From: Halomonas llamarensis
Lineage (GTDB): Bacteria > Pseudomonadota > Gammaproteobacteria > Pseudomonadales > Halomonadaceae
Direction: 5' to 3'
Assembly: GCF_023555005.1 (NCBI RefSeq)
Contig: NZ_JAMJPJ010000026.1
Span: 1 to 50,925 of the forward strand
Length of the DNA stretch: 50,925 bases
Each line of letters opens with the position of its first letter. Position 1 is the first letter of the stretch. The notes below the pieces were generated by a model that was not told where the DNA came from, made no database searches, and was given only the letters and a program-made list of their open reading frames with translations. Below are positions 24,179 through 33,110 of the stretch, piece after piece. Made by a program: the position numbers and the translations under genes.

Positions 24179-26897
24179 TGGGCCGTTCCTCTTCAACAAG
24201 TGATGTCTCAATAAGTGATTTCAATTCGGGAATACAGCTACCGCACTGGGTGCCGCAGGCGAGTCTAGCACCCAACGCTTCTACGCAGGTGTCACCCTCT
24301 CGGATGGCATTAATGATGGCGGTTTGGCCCACTTGATGGCAACTGCATACCACCTGGCCGGTATCCGCCGCACCGTCGTTGCAACCTGCCAGCAAACGGC
24401 GACGGTGGCTATCGCTCAGTACCGCCTCGTTAAATCGCGCTTGCAGCCACGCTAACCCTGGCAACTCTTTGGGCGGGCCGACCATCAGCCACCAGCGCAG
24501 CTGACCGTCTTCCACACAGGCGGCGCGCAACCGCCCGTTAGCGGAGTCTTGGCTGACGACGGATACGGCGCCGGGTAGCCAGGTTTCAAGCTGTGCTAAC
24601 CAACCGGCCATCGGCTGGGTATCAGACAGTTGCCAGCGCTGCAAGCCGCGCATGGGAATTCGCGTCCAGTAGGCGCTTTTGGTCCAAGGGGTTGATTCAA
24701 CGGCCCCATCGGCGACCAGCAGCGTAGCCTGCCAGTCATCGGCCAGGGGCGCCAGCGTCACAGCACCGTGTTTCGATTCCGGCTGGCCGGAGAGTGGATC
24801 CGTGATGCTGTCAATCAGCGCGCTGCTTCTCGCCAGCCGGGTGAAGCAATCCGTCCAGTGAATAGGCACAAAGATCTCACCGCGGCGCTGGGCATTGGAT
24901 ACCCGCACCCGAGCGCGAAACTCGCCTTTTGCGGCGGTCAACACCGCCAGCCCTTGATCCACCACCCCGGCAGCATGGGCGTCCTCCGGGTGTATCTCCA
25001 TAAACGGCTCGGCGCGGTGGTTCATCAACCGCGGTGCGCGGGCGGTACGCGTCATGGTATGCCACTGGTCGCGTATCCGCCCGGTATTGAGACGCAGGGG
25101 GTACGAAGGGCTGAGCGCTTGCTCGGGCCCACGCGGCGTAATCGGCAGTAGCTTGGCGCGTCCATCAGACGTAGCGAACTGGCCATTTTCAAATAGGCGC
25201 GCTGTTCCATGCGGGGCCTGGGCGTTCACCGGCCACTGAATCGGCGTAAGCGCGTCGTAGCCGTCGCGACCCAAACCGACCAGTCCCGAAATGTCGAACA
25301 ACCGCGGGATGGTAGCGGTATTCTCAAAGCCCGAAAGCCGTGCATGCTCGTCGAATATTTCGCTGGGATGGGTGTAATCGAACGCCTCCGTAAAGCCCAG
25401 CCGTTTGGCCACATCGCAGATGATCTGCCAGTCGTGGCGGGCCTCGCCGGGTGGCGGCAACATGCCCCGCTGGCGCGAAATACAGCGCTCGGAATTGGTC
25501 ACCGTGCCGTCTTTTTCAGACCATCCGGAAGCGGGCAGCACAATGTCGGCGTAGGGCAGCAGGTCGGTATCCGCCGCACACTCCGAGACAATCACCAGCG
25601 GGCACTTTTCCAGTGCGGCGCGCACGTGGACTGCATCCGGCAGGCTAATCGCCGGGTTGGTCGCCATCACCCACAGCGCTTTTATCTCGCCGCGCTCGAT
25701 GGCATCAAACAGCTCAACGGCTTTATAGCCTGGGCCATTCGGCAGGATCGGCGTCAGGCTGTCGGTGGCCCAAAAGCGGCTGACCAGCTCCCGCGCGCCG
25801 GGTGTCTCGTAATCCATGTGCGCGGCCAACTGGTTGGCCAGGCCGCCCACCTCGCGCCCACCCATGGCATTGGGTTGGCCGGTGATCGAGAAAGGCCCTG
25901 CCCCCGGCAAGCCGATTTTGCCGCCCGCCAAGTGGCAATTAATAATCGCGTTGCACTTGTCAGTGCCGCTGGACGACTGATTGATCCCCTGGGAGTAAAG
26001 CGTGACCACATGCAGCTGGCTGGCGAACCAATAATAAAATGTTTCCAGCCGCTCGGCATCCACCTCACAGGCAGCCGCCACCTCAGCGACGGAACGGGCC
26101 GACTGCTGGGCGGCGCTTAACGCATCATCAAAGCCTCGGGTATGGCGCTCAAGATACACCGTGTCCAGCTTGTTTTTGGACGCCATCCAGGCCAGCAGGC
26201 CGTTGAACAGCACCGCATCGGTGCCGGGTTTTACCCCCAGGTAAAGATCGGCAATTTCGCAACTGTCGGTCACGCGGGGGTCAATCACCACCACGCGCAT
26301 CAGCGGATTACGCTCTTTGGCGACCTTGATACGCTGATAAAGCACCGGGTGATTCCAGGCCAGGTTGGACCCCACCACCACGACCAGTTCAGCCTCTTCC
26401 AAGTCTTCATAGTTACAGGGCACCGCATCGGCACCGAAGGCGCGTTTGTACCCCGCCACCGCCGAGGCCATGCACAGCCGCGAATTGGTATCCAGATGCG
26501 GCGTGCCCAAGAAGCCTTTAAACAGCTTATTGGCGACGTAATAGTCTTCGGTCAGTAATTGACCGGAAAGATACGCCGCCATGCACTGGTGACCGTGATC
26601 ATTGCGCAGTGTGGTCAACCGTTCAGCGGTCGCGTCTAACGCCTGCTCCCACGAGACCTCCTCGCCATCCACACGCGGCTTGATCAAACGGCCCTGATCG
26701 CCCAGCGTTTCGTGCAGCGCTGAGCCTTTGACACACAGCCGCCCGAAGTTAGCCGGGTGCTCGCGGTCGCCCTCGACCGCGCTCAGCGTGCCCGCCTCAA
26801 CGGTTGCCGTCACGCCACAGCCAACGCCGCAATAAGGGCATGTGGTTTTGGCTTGCTGCATCGTTTTGGTCTGCTGCCCTGCTTTTGCCCCTCGCAT
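24138..26897 (-). CDS. nasA: Assimilatory nitrate reductase, molybdopterin catalytic subunit
   Basis: About 919 residues. The N-terminal [4Fe-4S] motif is CPYCGVGCGV followed by the fourth Cys in GRLCVKGSA. The molybdenum-cysteine region is TNSRLCMASAVAGYKRAFG, followed by bis-MGD segments such as GQPNAMGGREVGGLANQLAAH and VMATNPAISLPDA. The molydopterin-dinucleotide C-domain ends around residue 780. A BFD-like [2Fe-2S] domain closes the protein (CSCHQVG...CGTQCGSC). It reduces nitrate to nitrite in the cytoplasm. The ATG at 26897 has GAGGAG 5 nt upstream; earlier in-frame codons overlap the leader. Its transcript begins with a NasR-type leader and terminator. cobA follows with overlap. Confidence 0.92.
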   Translation of the reverse strand: MRGAKAGQQTKTMQQAKTTCPYCGVGCGVTATVEAGTLSAVEGDREHPANFGRLCVKGSALHETLGDQGRLIKPRVDGEEVSWEQALDATAERLTTLRNDHGHQCMAAYLSGQLLTEDYYVANKLFKGFLGTPHLDTNSRLCMASAVAGYKRAFGADAVPCNYEDLEEAELVVVVGSNLAWNHPVLYQRIKVAKERNPLMRVVVIDPRVTDSCEIADLYLGVKPGTDAVLFNGLLAWMASKNKLDTVYLERHTRGFDDALSAAQQSARSVAEVAAACEVDAERLETFYYWFASQLHVVTLYSQGINQSSSGTDKCNAIINCHLAGGKIGLPGAGPFSITGQPNAMGGREVGGLANQLAAHMDYETPGARELVSRFWATDSLTPILPNGPGYKAVELFDAIERGEIKALWVMATNPAISLPDAVHVRAALEKCPLVIVSECAADTDLLPYADIVLPASGWSEKDGTVTNSERCISRQRGMLPPPGEARHDWQIICDVAKRLGFTEAFDYTHPSEIFDEHARLSGFENTATIPRLFDISGLVGLGRDGYDALTPIQWPVNAQAPHGTARLFENGQFATSDGRAKLLPITPRGPEQALSPSYPLRLNTGRIRDQWHTMTRTARAPRLMNHRAEPFMEIHPEDAHAAGVVDQGLAVLTAAKGEFRARVRVSNAQRRGEIFVPIHWTDCFTRLARSSALIDSITDPLSGQPESKHGAVTLAPLADDWQATLLVADGAVESTPWTKSAYWTRIPMRGLQRWQLSDTQPMAGWLAQLETWLPGAVSVVSQDSANGRLRAACVEDGQLRWWLMVGPPKELPGLAWLQARFNEAVLSDSHRRRLLAGCNDGAADTGQVVCSCHQVGQTAIINAIREGDTCVEALGARLACGTQCGSCIPELKSLIETSLVEEERPNARAKQTPNSEVV

Positions 26898-26953
26898 AGC
26901 GACTCCTCGGGTCGTACTTGAACGCCTTATATACATATATAAATGCCTGGCAT

Positions 26954-27046
26954 AAAAAACGCCCAGTCCCGTTCTCTAAGGCGCTATATAAACGCATTAA
27001 GAGAAGAGGGCTGGGCGTCGTTGCTGCAGCGCACCTTCGTCGGTGC
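26954..27046 (-). ncRNA. ANTAR-responsive leader RNA and terminator of nasA
   Basis: Read on the minus strand, hairpin 1 (27046-27031) is GCACC/GGTGC with hexaloop GACGAA. Hairpin 2 has the loop AACGAC (27022-27017) closed by GC/GC. Its 3' side merges with the terminator arm ACGCCCAG (27018-27011), which pairs with CTGGGCGT (26966-26959) followed by six U. The terminator stem is extended by CCC/GGG and TTCTC/GAGAA. This is the layout of NasR-controlled leaders: NasR binding to hairpins 1 and 2 would prevent terminator formation. Loop 1 starts with G rather than A. Confidence 0.72.
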
Positions 27047-27326
27047 AAAATTTACTTTAATTCAAACAGCTACACATTTTCTAACGGCTAGTTATTTTTC
27101 GAGCGGCTTTGGAATTGTTCTCTGCCATCGCCTAGCAATGAGCGCTTATCCCTTGTTAACTCACTTATTGCCTTGGTAGCCGCAAGAGCCAAGCCGACAA
27201 CCGCACTATTTAAAAATAACAAATTAAAAACAAATAGTTAAAGAATAAAAAAATCATCACGCAGCGTGCTTTTTGGCACTCTGTGCACGCTAAATGACAT
27301 ATGAGAGTGCGCAACTTGTCCTTTTC

Positions 27327-27341
27327 GCACCATCACTGTGC
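27327..27341. promoter_or_regulatory. NtrC-like enhancer site between nasA and the nirB operon
   Basis: GCACCATCACTGTGC has the GCAC-N7-GTGC spacing of NtrC sites and lies about 120 bp upstream of the predicted start of the nirB operon. A second imperfect dyad, GCAC-N3-GTGC, is at 27276-27286. No gene lies between 27047 and 27429; it is A/T-rich promoter DNA. Confidence 0.6.
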
Positions 27342-27429
27342 AGCCCACTCTAAGAGCAGGGCTACTGATGATCTATTATCTATATCTAAGCGGCTGACGT
27401 TATTGAATAAATATTGATTAATGACCAGT

Positions 27430-27445
27430 TGGCCAGTTCTTTGCT
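27430..27445 (+). promoter_or_regulatory. Sigma-54 promoter of the nasB-like/nirBD operon
   Basis: TGGCCAGTTCTTTGCT has the -24 GG and -12 GC 12 nt apart. The predicted start, near 27456, lies 16 nt before the first leader hairpin, as expected for a nasF-type leader. Confidence 0.8.
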
Positions 27446-27471
27446 TGGAACAACGTAAGGTTTTAATCAGC

Positions 27472-27583
27472 TGGCGGCCAATGGCGGCGGCCACGCGTTA
27501 AACAACGCACCGGGCAACGACGCCCCTGCTGCGCTTTCTTTCTGCAAATTGCTGAACTGAGGGTGCGACAGGGGCGTTTTTTT
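27472..27583 (+). ncRNA. ANTAR-responsive leader RNA and terminator of the nirB operon
   Basis: Hairpin 1: TGGCGGCC (27472-27479) pairs with GGCGGCCA (27486-27493) with one G-G mismatch, hexaloop AATGGC. Hairpin 2: GGGC/GCCC (27512-27525), hexaloop AACGAC. Both loops have A at position 1 and G at position 4, the ANTAR recognition pattern. The 3' arm of hairpin 2 is part of the terminator arm ACGCCCCTG (27520-27528), which pairs with CAGGGGCGT (27569-27577) followed by seven U. Hairpin 2 and the terminator are therefore mutually exclusive, which is the NasR antitermination mechanism. Confidence 0.85.
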
Positions 27584-27623
27584 GTTTGGTGCTCAAGAGC
27601 CGCAACGACAAGAGGAGCCACCC

Positions 27624-28925
27624 ATGGAAAGCTTTTCCCGGTGCTCACCCGATGACCACTTGGTCATTATCGGTAACGGCATGGCCAGCCACCGTTTAGT
27701 GGAAGCGCTGGTCAATCACCCCCATCGCCCCAGGGCAATCACCGTGGTTGGGGAAGAGCCGGTGCCCGCTTACAACTGCATTCTGCTTTCGCCGTTGCTT
27801 GCCGGTGATATGCAACCAGAGGCACTAACGCTTCGCGATGCCGACTGGTATCAGGACAACGATGTAACGCTCAAGCTGGGCGAACGCGTCGAGACCATCG
27901 ACTGTGACAGCCGCACGCTGTTAACCGACGCGGGCCAGGCCATCCATTATGACCGGCTGGTACTGGCCACCGGCTCAAGCCCGGCGCTGCCCAACGTGCC
28001 GGGCATTGAGCTTGATGGCATCCATGGGTTTCGTGATCTGGAAGATGCCGACGCACTGGAAGCCATTGCCCGGCAAGGTGGCAACGCACTGGTCATTGGC
28101 GGTGGCCTGTTGGGCCTGGAAGCCGCCGAAGGACTACGCAAACGCGGCCAGGGGCTAGCGGTAAGCGTATTACAACGCAGCGAGCGGTTAATGAACCGCC
28201 AGTTGGACGCCACCGCCGCTGGTCTGCTGCAAGATACCCTGGCGGCGCGCGGGCTTAATATTGTCACCCGTGCTCAACTGGCGAAGCTTGAAGGTGACCC
28301 TACCGGTCGCGTCTGCGCTGCCGTTCTTAATGATGGACGCCGACTCGCCACCGACAGCGTGATTATCGCCGCCGGCATTACCCCCAACGCCGAATTGGGC
28401 CAACGGGCCGGCCTTACCACCGACCGTGCCATCAAGGTAGACCGCCAACTCACCACCTCCGATCCGCATATTTTTGCGCTGGGCGAGTGCTGTCAGTTTG
28501 AAACGCATACCTATGGCCTGGTCGAGCCTATTTGGCACCAGGTCGAAGCGCTGTCGGCCGCGCTTTGCGGCGACGCAGACGAAGGGTATCGAGAGGCACC
28601 CACCGCCACCAAGCTTAAAATCAGTGGCGTGTCGCTTTACGCCTTTGGCCCCACCGAGGCGGCGCCGGAGCACGACGAACTTTGCTACCACGACCTGGAA
28701 TGCGGCGACTACCGCCGACTGCTCCTGCGCGACGGGCGCATAGAAGGCGCGGTTCTCTACGGCGACACCCAACACGGCCCCTGGTACTTCGAACAGGCGC
28801 TGGCCGGTCACGACCTAAGTGCCTGTCGCCAGGCGTTGCTGTTTGGCGCCGCGGACGTCAATGCGCTGCAAGCCGCGCAGGCGTCACCCCAAGATACTCA
28901 ACCCCCGACTTCAGAGGCGGCTTAA
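27624..28925 (+). CDS. NasB-like NAD(P)/FAD-dependent oxidoreductase
   Basis: About 433 residues of the pyridine-nucleotide-disulfide/rubredoxin-reductase-like group, similar to the N-terminal half of NirB. FAD-binding motif VIIGNGMASHRLVEAL, second dinucleotide motif ALVIGGGLLGLEAAEGLRKRG, and the FAD-ribityl motif DPHIFALGECC. It has no BFD or siroheme domain, so it is not NirB itself. Such proteins probably pass electrons from NAD(P)H to NasA. The ATG at 27624 has GAGGAG 6 nt upstream. The longer frame opens inside the terminator U-run. It is the first gene after the leader, 2 nt before nirB. Confidence 0.82.
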   Translation: MESFSRCSPDDHLVIIGNGMASHRLVEALVNHPHRPRAITVVGEEPVPAYNCILLSPLLAGDMQPEALTLRDADWYQDNDVTLKLGERVETIDCDSRTLLTDAGQAIHYDRLVLATGSSPALPNVPGIELDGIHGFRDLEDADALEAIARQGGNALVIGGGLLGLEAAEGLRKRGQGLAVSVLQRSERLMNRQLDATAAGLLQDTLAARGLNIVTRAQLAKLEGDPTGRVCAAVLNDGRRLATDSVIIAAGITPNAELGQRAGLTTDRAIKVDRQLTTSDPHIFALGECCQFETHTYGLVEPIWHQVEALSAALCGDADEGYREAPTATKLKISGVSLYAFGPTEAAPEHDELCYHDLECGDYRRLLLRDGRIEGAVLYGDTQHGPWYFEQALAGHDLSACRQALLFGAADVNALQAAQASPQDTQPPTSEAA

Positions 28926-28927
28926 CC

Positions 28928-31477
28928 ATGTCTACCCCAACAGTGAATGCCAGCAACAATGCCGACAACACGGCAAACCCAGCGAAACTCATCATTATTG
29001 GCAACGGTATGGTCGGCCACCATCTAGTCGAGCAACTCGTTGATAGCAGTGCCCTTGAGCACTATCAGGTCACCGTATTTGGTGAAGAGCGCCACCGCGC
29101 CTACGACCGGGTGCATCTCTCGGAATACTTTAGCGGTCGCGACGCTGAATCGCTCGCCCTGTGCGAGGCCGACTACTACGCCACCAGCGGCGTCACGCTG
29201 CGCACTGGCGAGGCCGTGATCGAGATTGATCGCGACTCGCAAGACGTAGTGACCGATCAGGGCCGTTACCCCTACGACAAGCTGGTACTGGCCACCGGTT
29301 CGTACCCTTTCGTACCGCCGATTCCCGGCAATGACCGCGACGGCTGCCTGGTGTATCGCACGCTGGATGACCTGGACAACATTCGCGCGGCGGCGGAAAA
29401 CGCCACCAACGGTGTGGTCGTCGGCGGCGGACTGCTCGGTCTGGAAGCCGCCAATGCGCTGCGCGGCTTGAACCTGGATACCGCCGTGGTCGAGTTTGCC
29501 TCACGGCTAATGCCCATGCAGGTAGATACCGAGGGCGGCGAGCTGCTGCGCGAAAAAATCGAAGCGCTGGGGGTTCAGGTGCTTACTGAACGGGCGACTC
29601 AGCGCATTGAAGACGGTGACGCAAGCCGCCACCGGATGGTATTCCAGGACGACAAGGTGCTGGAAACCGACCTGATCGTGTTTTCGGCGGGCATTCGCCC
29701 CAGGGATCAATTAGCTCGCGAGTGCGGCCTTGAGATCGGCGAGCGCGGTGGCGTGGTAGTCGACGACCAATGCCAAACCAGCGACCCGGCCATCCTCGCG
29801 ATTGGTGAAGTCGCGCTGTGGAACCAAAGCATCTTTGGCCTGGTCGCCCCTGGCTACCAGATGGCCAAAACCGCGCTTTCGACGCTGACGGGTGGCGATA
29901 CGCAGTTTGGCGGCGCCGATATGAGCACCAAGCTAAAGTTGCTGGGTGTGGATGTGGGCTCTATTGGTGACGCCCACGGCAACCAGAACCCCAGCGCCCG
30001 CATGTTTCGCTACCTCGACCCGCTCACTCAGGTGTACCGCAAGATGGTGGTAACGAGTGACGGTAAAAAACTGCTGGGGGCCATGCTAGTGGGTGATAAC
30101 AGCACCTACGACACGCTACTGCAGTATTACGCCAACGGCATTGAGTTGCCCGATGAACCCGCCGCATTGATTCTACCGCAAAGTAGCGGCGCAGCGCCTA
30201 CGCTAGGCCCTGGTGCGCTGCCAGAAACCGCCACCATCTGCTCTTGCCACAACGTCTCTAAGGGCGATATTTGCACCTCCATTGATGCGGGTGCGATAGA
30301 TTTAGCTGGGGTGAAAGACGATACCAAAGCCAGTACCGGCTGCGGTGGCTGCAGCGCGCTGCTCAAAAGCGTGGCCGACCATGAGCTGGAAGCCCGCGGC
30401 GTGGACGTCGACAAATCGATTTGCGAGCACTTCACCCATACCCGCCAAGAGCTTTACGACATTGTGCGCGTGGAAGGCATCAAAACCTTCAGCGAGCTGA
30501 TCAACAAGCACGGCAACCAGGACACCCACCGCCTGGGCTGCGATATCTGCAAACCCGCGGTGGCCTCGATTCTGGCTTCCTGCTTTAACGAACCGATCAC
30601 CGACGCGTCGCATATTTCCTTACAGGACACCAACGATACTTTTATGGCCAACATGCAGAAAAACGGCACCTACTCGGTGGTGCCGCGTGTGGCCGGTGGC
30701 GAGATCACTCCAGACAAACTGATCGTGCTCGGCGAAGTGGCCAAAAAATACAGCCTCTACTCCAAGGTCACCGGCGGCCAGCGTATCGACCTCTTTAGTA
30801 CCCGCTTGGAAGACCTGCCGGATATATGGAGCGAGCTGATTGCCGCCGGTTTCGAGACCGGCCACGCCTACGGTAAATCGCTGCGTACGGTGAAATCCTG
30901 CGTGGGCAGCACCTGGTGCCGCTACGGTGTGCAGGACAGCGTCGGCATGGCGATCTGGTTAGAGAACCGCTACAAGGGGTTGCGTTCACCGCACAAGATC
31001 AAGTTTGGCGTTTCCGGCTGCACCCGCGAGTGCGCCGAAGCCCAGAGCAAAGACATCGGCATTATCGCTACCGAGAACGGCTGGAACTTATATGTCTGTG
31101 GTAACGGCGGCATGCGCCCGCGCCACGCCGAATTGTTCGCCACTGACCTGGACGACGAGCAGCTCTACCGCACTATTGACCGCTTCTTGATGTTCTACGT
31201 GCGCACGGCCGACCGCCTGCAACGCACCTCGGTGTGGCGCGAAAACCTCGACGGCGGCCTGGACTACCTCAAAGAGGTGGTTCTTGAAGACAGCCTGGGC
31301 ATTAACGATGAATTAGAACACCAGATGCAAAGCGTGGTGGATACCTACCAGTGCGAATGGGCCGACGCGATCAGCGACCCGGAGAAACTCAAGCGGTTCC
31401 GCAGCTTCGTTAACGACGAGCGCCCGGATCCGTCGATCATTATGACCTCCGAGCGCGGCCAGCTACGGCCCGCTTAA
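28928..31477 (+). CDS. nirB: Nitrite reductase (NADH) large subunit
   Basis: 849 residues. N-terminal FAD/NAD domains (IIIGNGMVGHHLVEQL, VVVGGGLLGLEAANAL, ILAIGEVA), a BFD-like [2Fe-2S] domain (ATICSCHNVSKGDIC ... STGCGGCSALL, about 435-490), then ferredoxin-like repeats. The siroheme/[4Fe-4S] domain has its cluster cysteines in KSCVGSTWCRYG and FGVSGCTRECAEA, with VCGNGGMRPRHAELF at its end. It reduces nitrite to ammonium with NADH, together with NirD. The ATG is at 28928, directly after the flavoprotein stop. It is paralogous to that flavoprotein over its first 400 residues. Confidence 0.94.
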   Translation: MSTPTVNASNNADNTANPAKLIIIGNGMVGHHLVEQLVDSSALEHYQVTVFGEERHRAYDRVHLSEYFSGRDAESLALCEADYYATSGVTLRTGEAVIEIDRDSQDVVTDQGRYPYDKLVLATGSYPFVPPIPGNDRDGCLVYRTLDDLDNIRAAAENATNGVVVGGGLLGLEAANALRGLNLDTAVVEFASRLMPMQVDTEGGELLREKIEALGVQVLTERATQRIEDGDASRHRMVFQDDKVLETDLIVFSAGIRPRDQLARECGLEIGERGGVVVDDQCQTSDPAILAIGEVALWNQSIFGLVAPGYQMAKTALSTLTGGDTQFGGADMSTKLKLLGVDVGSIGDAHGNQNPSARMFRYLDPLTQVYRKMVVTSDGKKLLGAMLVGDNSTYDTLLQYYANGIELPDEPAALILPQSSGAAPTLGPGALPETATICSCHNVSKGDICTSIDAGAIDLAGVKDDTKASTGCGGCSALLKSVADHELEARGVDVDKSICEHFTHTRQELYDIVRVEGIKTFSELINKHGNQDTHRLGCDICKPAVASILASCFNEPITDASHISLQDTNDTFMANMQKNGTYSVVPRVAGGEITPDKLIVLGEVAKKYSLYSKVTGGQRIDLFSTRLEDLPDIWSELIAAGFETGHAYGKSLRTVKSCVGSTWCRYGVQDSVGMAIWLENRYKGLRSPHKIKFGVSGCTRECAEAQSKDIGIIATENGWNLYVCGNGGMRPRHAELFATDLDDEQLYRTIDRFLMFYVRTADRLQRTSVWRENLDGGLDYLKEVVLEDSLGINDELEHQMQSVVDTYQCEWADAISDPEKLKRFRSFVNDERPDPSIIMTSERGQLRPA

Positions 31478-31523
31478 GCAATTCTTTTCATTTTCACTAT
31501 CACTGAATAAAAGCGAGGCACCC

Positions 31524-31961
31524 ATGAACGCAACGGCACTAAAAAAAGACATGGATATGGCGGATTTTCAAAACAGCACGACTTTTGAAAACCACGCTTC
31601 TGAAAACAACACGGCGTGGCAAAAAGTCTGTACCAAGGCAGACCTAGTGGAATACTCCGGCGTCGCCGCCTGGCTGGAAACCACCGACGGCCCCGTCCAG
31701 GTCGCTATTTTCTATTTACCCGAGGGGCAACAAAGGCAGGGGGATGAACTGTACGCCCTCGACCACTTTGATCCCTTCTCCAACGCCAACGTGATCGCAC
31801 GGGGGATTATTGGCGACCTTAAAGGTTCAGCGGTCGTCGCTTCGCCCATCTACAAACAGTACTTTCGCCTGGAAGACGGCCAGTGCCTGGAGGATGAGAA
31901 CGTCAAGCTGCGCACCTGGAAGATTGCATTTAAAGGCGATGCGGTGTGGGTGGAAGGCTAG
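31524..31961 (+). CDS. nirD: Nitrite reductase (NADH) small subunit
   Basis: 145 residues with the Rieske-like NirD fold (WQKVCTKADLVEYSGVAAWL, YALDHFDPFSNANVIARGIIGD, VASPIYKQYFRLEDGQCLED). As in other NirD proteins, the Rieske cluster ligands are absent. It is longer than the usual ~108 residues because of a polar 30-residue N-terminus with no recognised motif. ATGs at residues 10 and 12 are possible alternatives, but GAGG lies 5 nt before the first ATG. It is the last gene of the assimilation operon, 46 nt after nirB. Confidence 0.88.
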   Translation: MNATALKKDMDMADFQNSTTFENHASENNTAWQKVCTKADLVEYSGVAAWLETTDGPVQVAIFYLPEGQQRQGDELYALDHFDPFSNANVIARGIIGDLKGSAVVASPIYKQYFRLEDGQCLEDENVKLRTWKIAFKGDAVWVEG

Positions 31962-32031
31962 CGCCAACCCCTCGTTAACATGCCCTACTGTTATACTGTC
32001 GCTTTTATCAAGCTCTCAGGGCAGTGGCGCC

Positions 32032-32964
32032 ATGAAAACCGAGTCTCATACCTTAGCCTTTTCCGCCTTCATGGCATTGCTGATCGGCTGTGCAGGCATT
32101 GCCGCGACACTGGCATCCAATTCCCAGGCAATTCTGCTGGATGGACTTTTCAACCTGATCTATTTCGGCGTTGCGCTGGTCACCATCAAGGTCAGTCGCC
32201 TGGCTAGCCGCCCGGATAGCGAGTCGTACCCGTTTGGCTACAGCTACTTCGAGTCGCTAGTCAACCTGTGCAAAGGGCTACTGATTTTTGGCGTGTCGAT
32301 ATTCGCCTTGGTCGATGCGATTGCCGCGTTGCTTACCGGCGGGCGCGCTATTGCCGCAAGCATCGCCATCGCTTACGCCCTCTTTGCGACCGCTGCGTGC
32401 TCGCTAACCGCCTGGGTCATGCACCGCAGTCTGCGCTCGGTCAGCAGCCCGCTGGTGGAAGCCGACAAAGCGAACTGGGTGGTCAACAGCGTGATTTCAG
32501 CGGCGGTCCTTGCTGCCTTTTGCCTAGTGCTGATCTTCGAAAAGTTCCACTGGCAAAACGTACTTCCTTATGTCGACCCGCTGCTGGTCATTGCCGTTGT
32601 CGTAATGTGCATGGGTGTACCGGTCCGCATGGCCTCCCAGGCATTGAAGGAACTGCTCAACAAAACACCAGAAGAAGCCCTTGCAGAGCCGGTCCATCAG
32701 GCCGTCGGGCGTGCGCTGGCGGATATCGACACCCAAGAAGTGCGTGTGCGCATGGTACGCCCCGGCCGCCTGCTGTATGTCATCGTGCATGTGGTATTAC
32801 CCGCCACACCTGACGTTTCCATTGCGGCCCAGGACAAGCTGCGAGTGAAAGTCGATGAAGAAGTGAGGCGTTGCTACTCCCCTGTGGTTTGCGACGTGGT
32901 GTTCACCGCCGACACCCGCTGGGCCGCGCCCTCTTGTGGGCTGCTGGTTGAACCCCATCACTGA
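32032..32964 (+). CDS. Cation diffusion facilitator (CDF) family transporter
   Basis: A 310-residue inner-membrane protein with six transmembrane helices and a cytosolic C-terminal domain. The helix 2 motif SNSQAILLDGLFNLIYF and the helix 5 region LVEADKANWVVNSVISA carry acidic residues where CDF proteins bind divalent cations. SYPFGYSYFESLVNLCKG matches the conserved loop after helix 2. The metal (Zn, Fe, Mn or other) cannot be assigned. It starts at ATG 32032, 70 nt after nirD, and a strong terminator follows directly. It may be transcribed with nirD or from its own promoter. Confidence 0.82.
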   Translation: MKTESHTLAFSAFMALLIGCAGIAATLASNSQAILLDGLFNLIYFGVALVTIKVSRLASRPDSESYPFGYSYFESLVNLCKGLLIFGVSIFALVDAIAALLTGGRAIAASIAIAYALFATAACSLTAWVMHRSLRSVSSPLVEADKANWVVNSVISAAVLAAFCLVLIFEKFHWQNVLPYVDPLLVIAVVVMCMGVPVRMASQALKELLNKTPEEALAEPVHQAVGRALADIDTQEVRVRMVRPGRLLYVIVHVVLPATPDVSIAAQDKLRVKVDEEVRRCYSPVVCDVVFTADTRWAAPSCGLLVEPHH

Positions 32965-32991
32965 ACAGAGCGGCCCAGCCGCCCTGTTTTT
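32964..32991 (+). terminator. Intrinsic terminator after the CDF transporter gene
   Basis: AACAG-A-GCGGC pairs with GCCGC-C-CTGTT around the loop CCA and runs into a U-tract ending at 32991. It overlaps the last base of the coding region. Confidence 0.8.
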
Positions 32992-33110
32992 CGCTGATCG
33001 TCTTGCGCGTTTGTTCAGAATTTTGTCTCTTTTACTGGTCATACGCCATCATCGACTCGCTCGGGGGAAGAGCACCATGGCGGCGACGATATCGCTATCA
33101 CTCCCGAGCC

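Noticed and set aside
25209..26120. 303-codon open frame on the plus strand opposite nasA
   Set aside because: It is a shadow of the high-GC nasA gene: no family motifs, no ribosome-binding site, arginine/histidine-rich composition.
27276..27286. Sigma-54 promoter starting TGGCACTCTGTGC near 27274
   Set aside because: The -12 GC falls 2 nt too early, so the spacing is wrong; the sequence fits better as part of an imperfect dyad.
28188..28811. 207-codon minus-strand frame opposite the NasB-like flavoprotein
   Set aside because: Antisense shadow of a well-recognised gene, with no motifs of its own.
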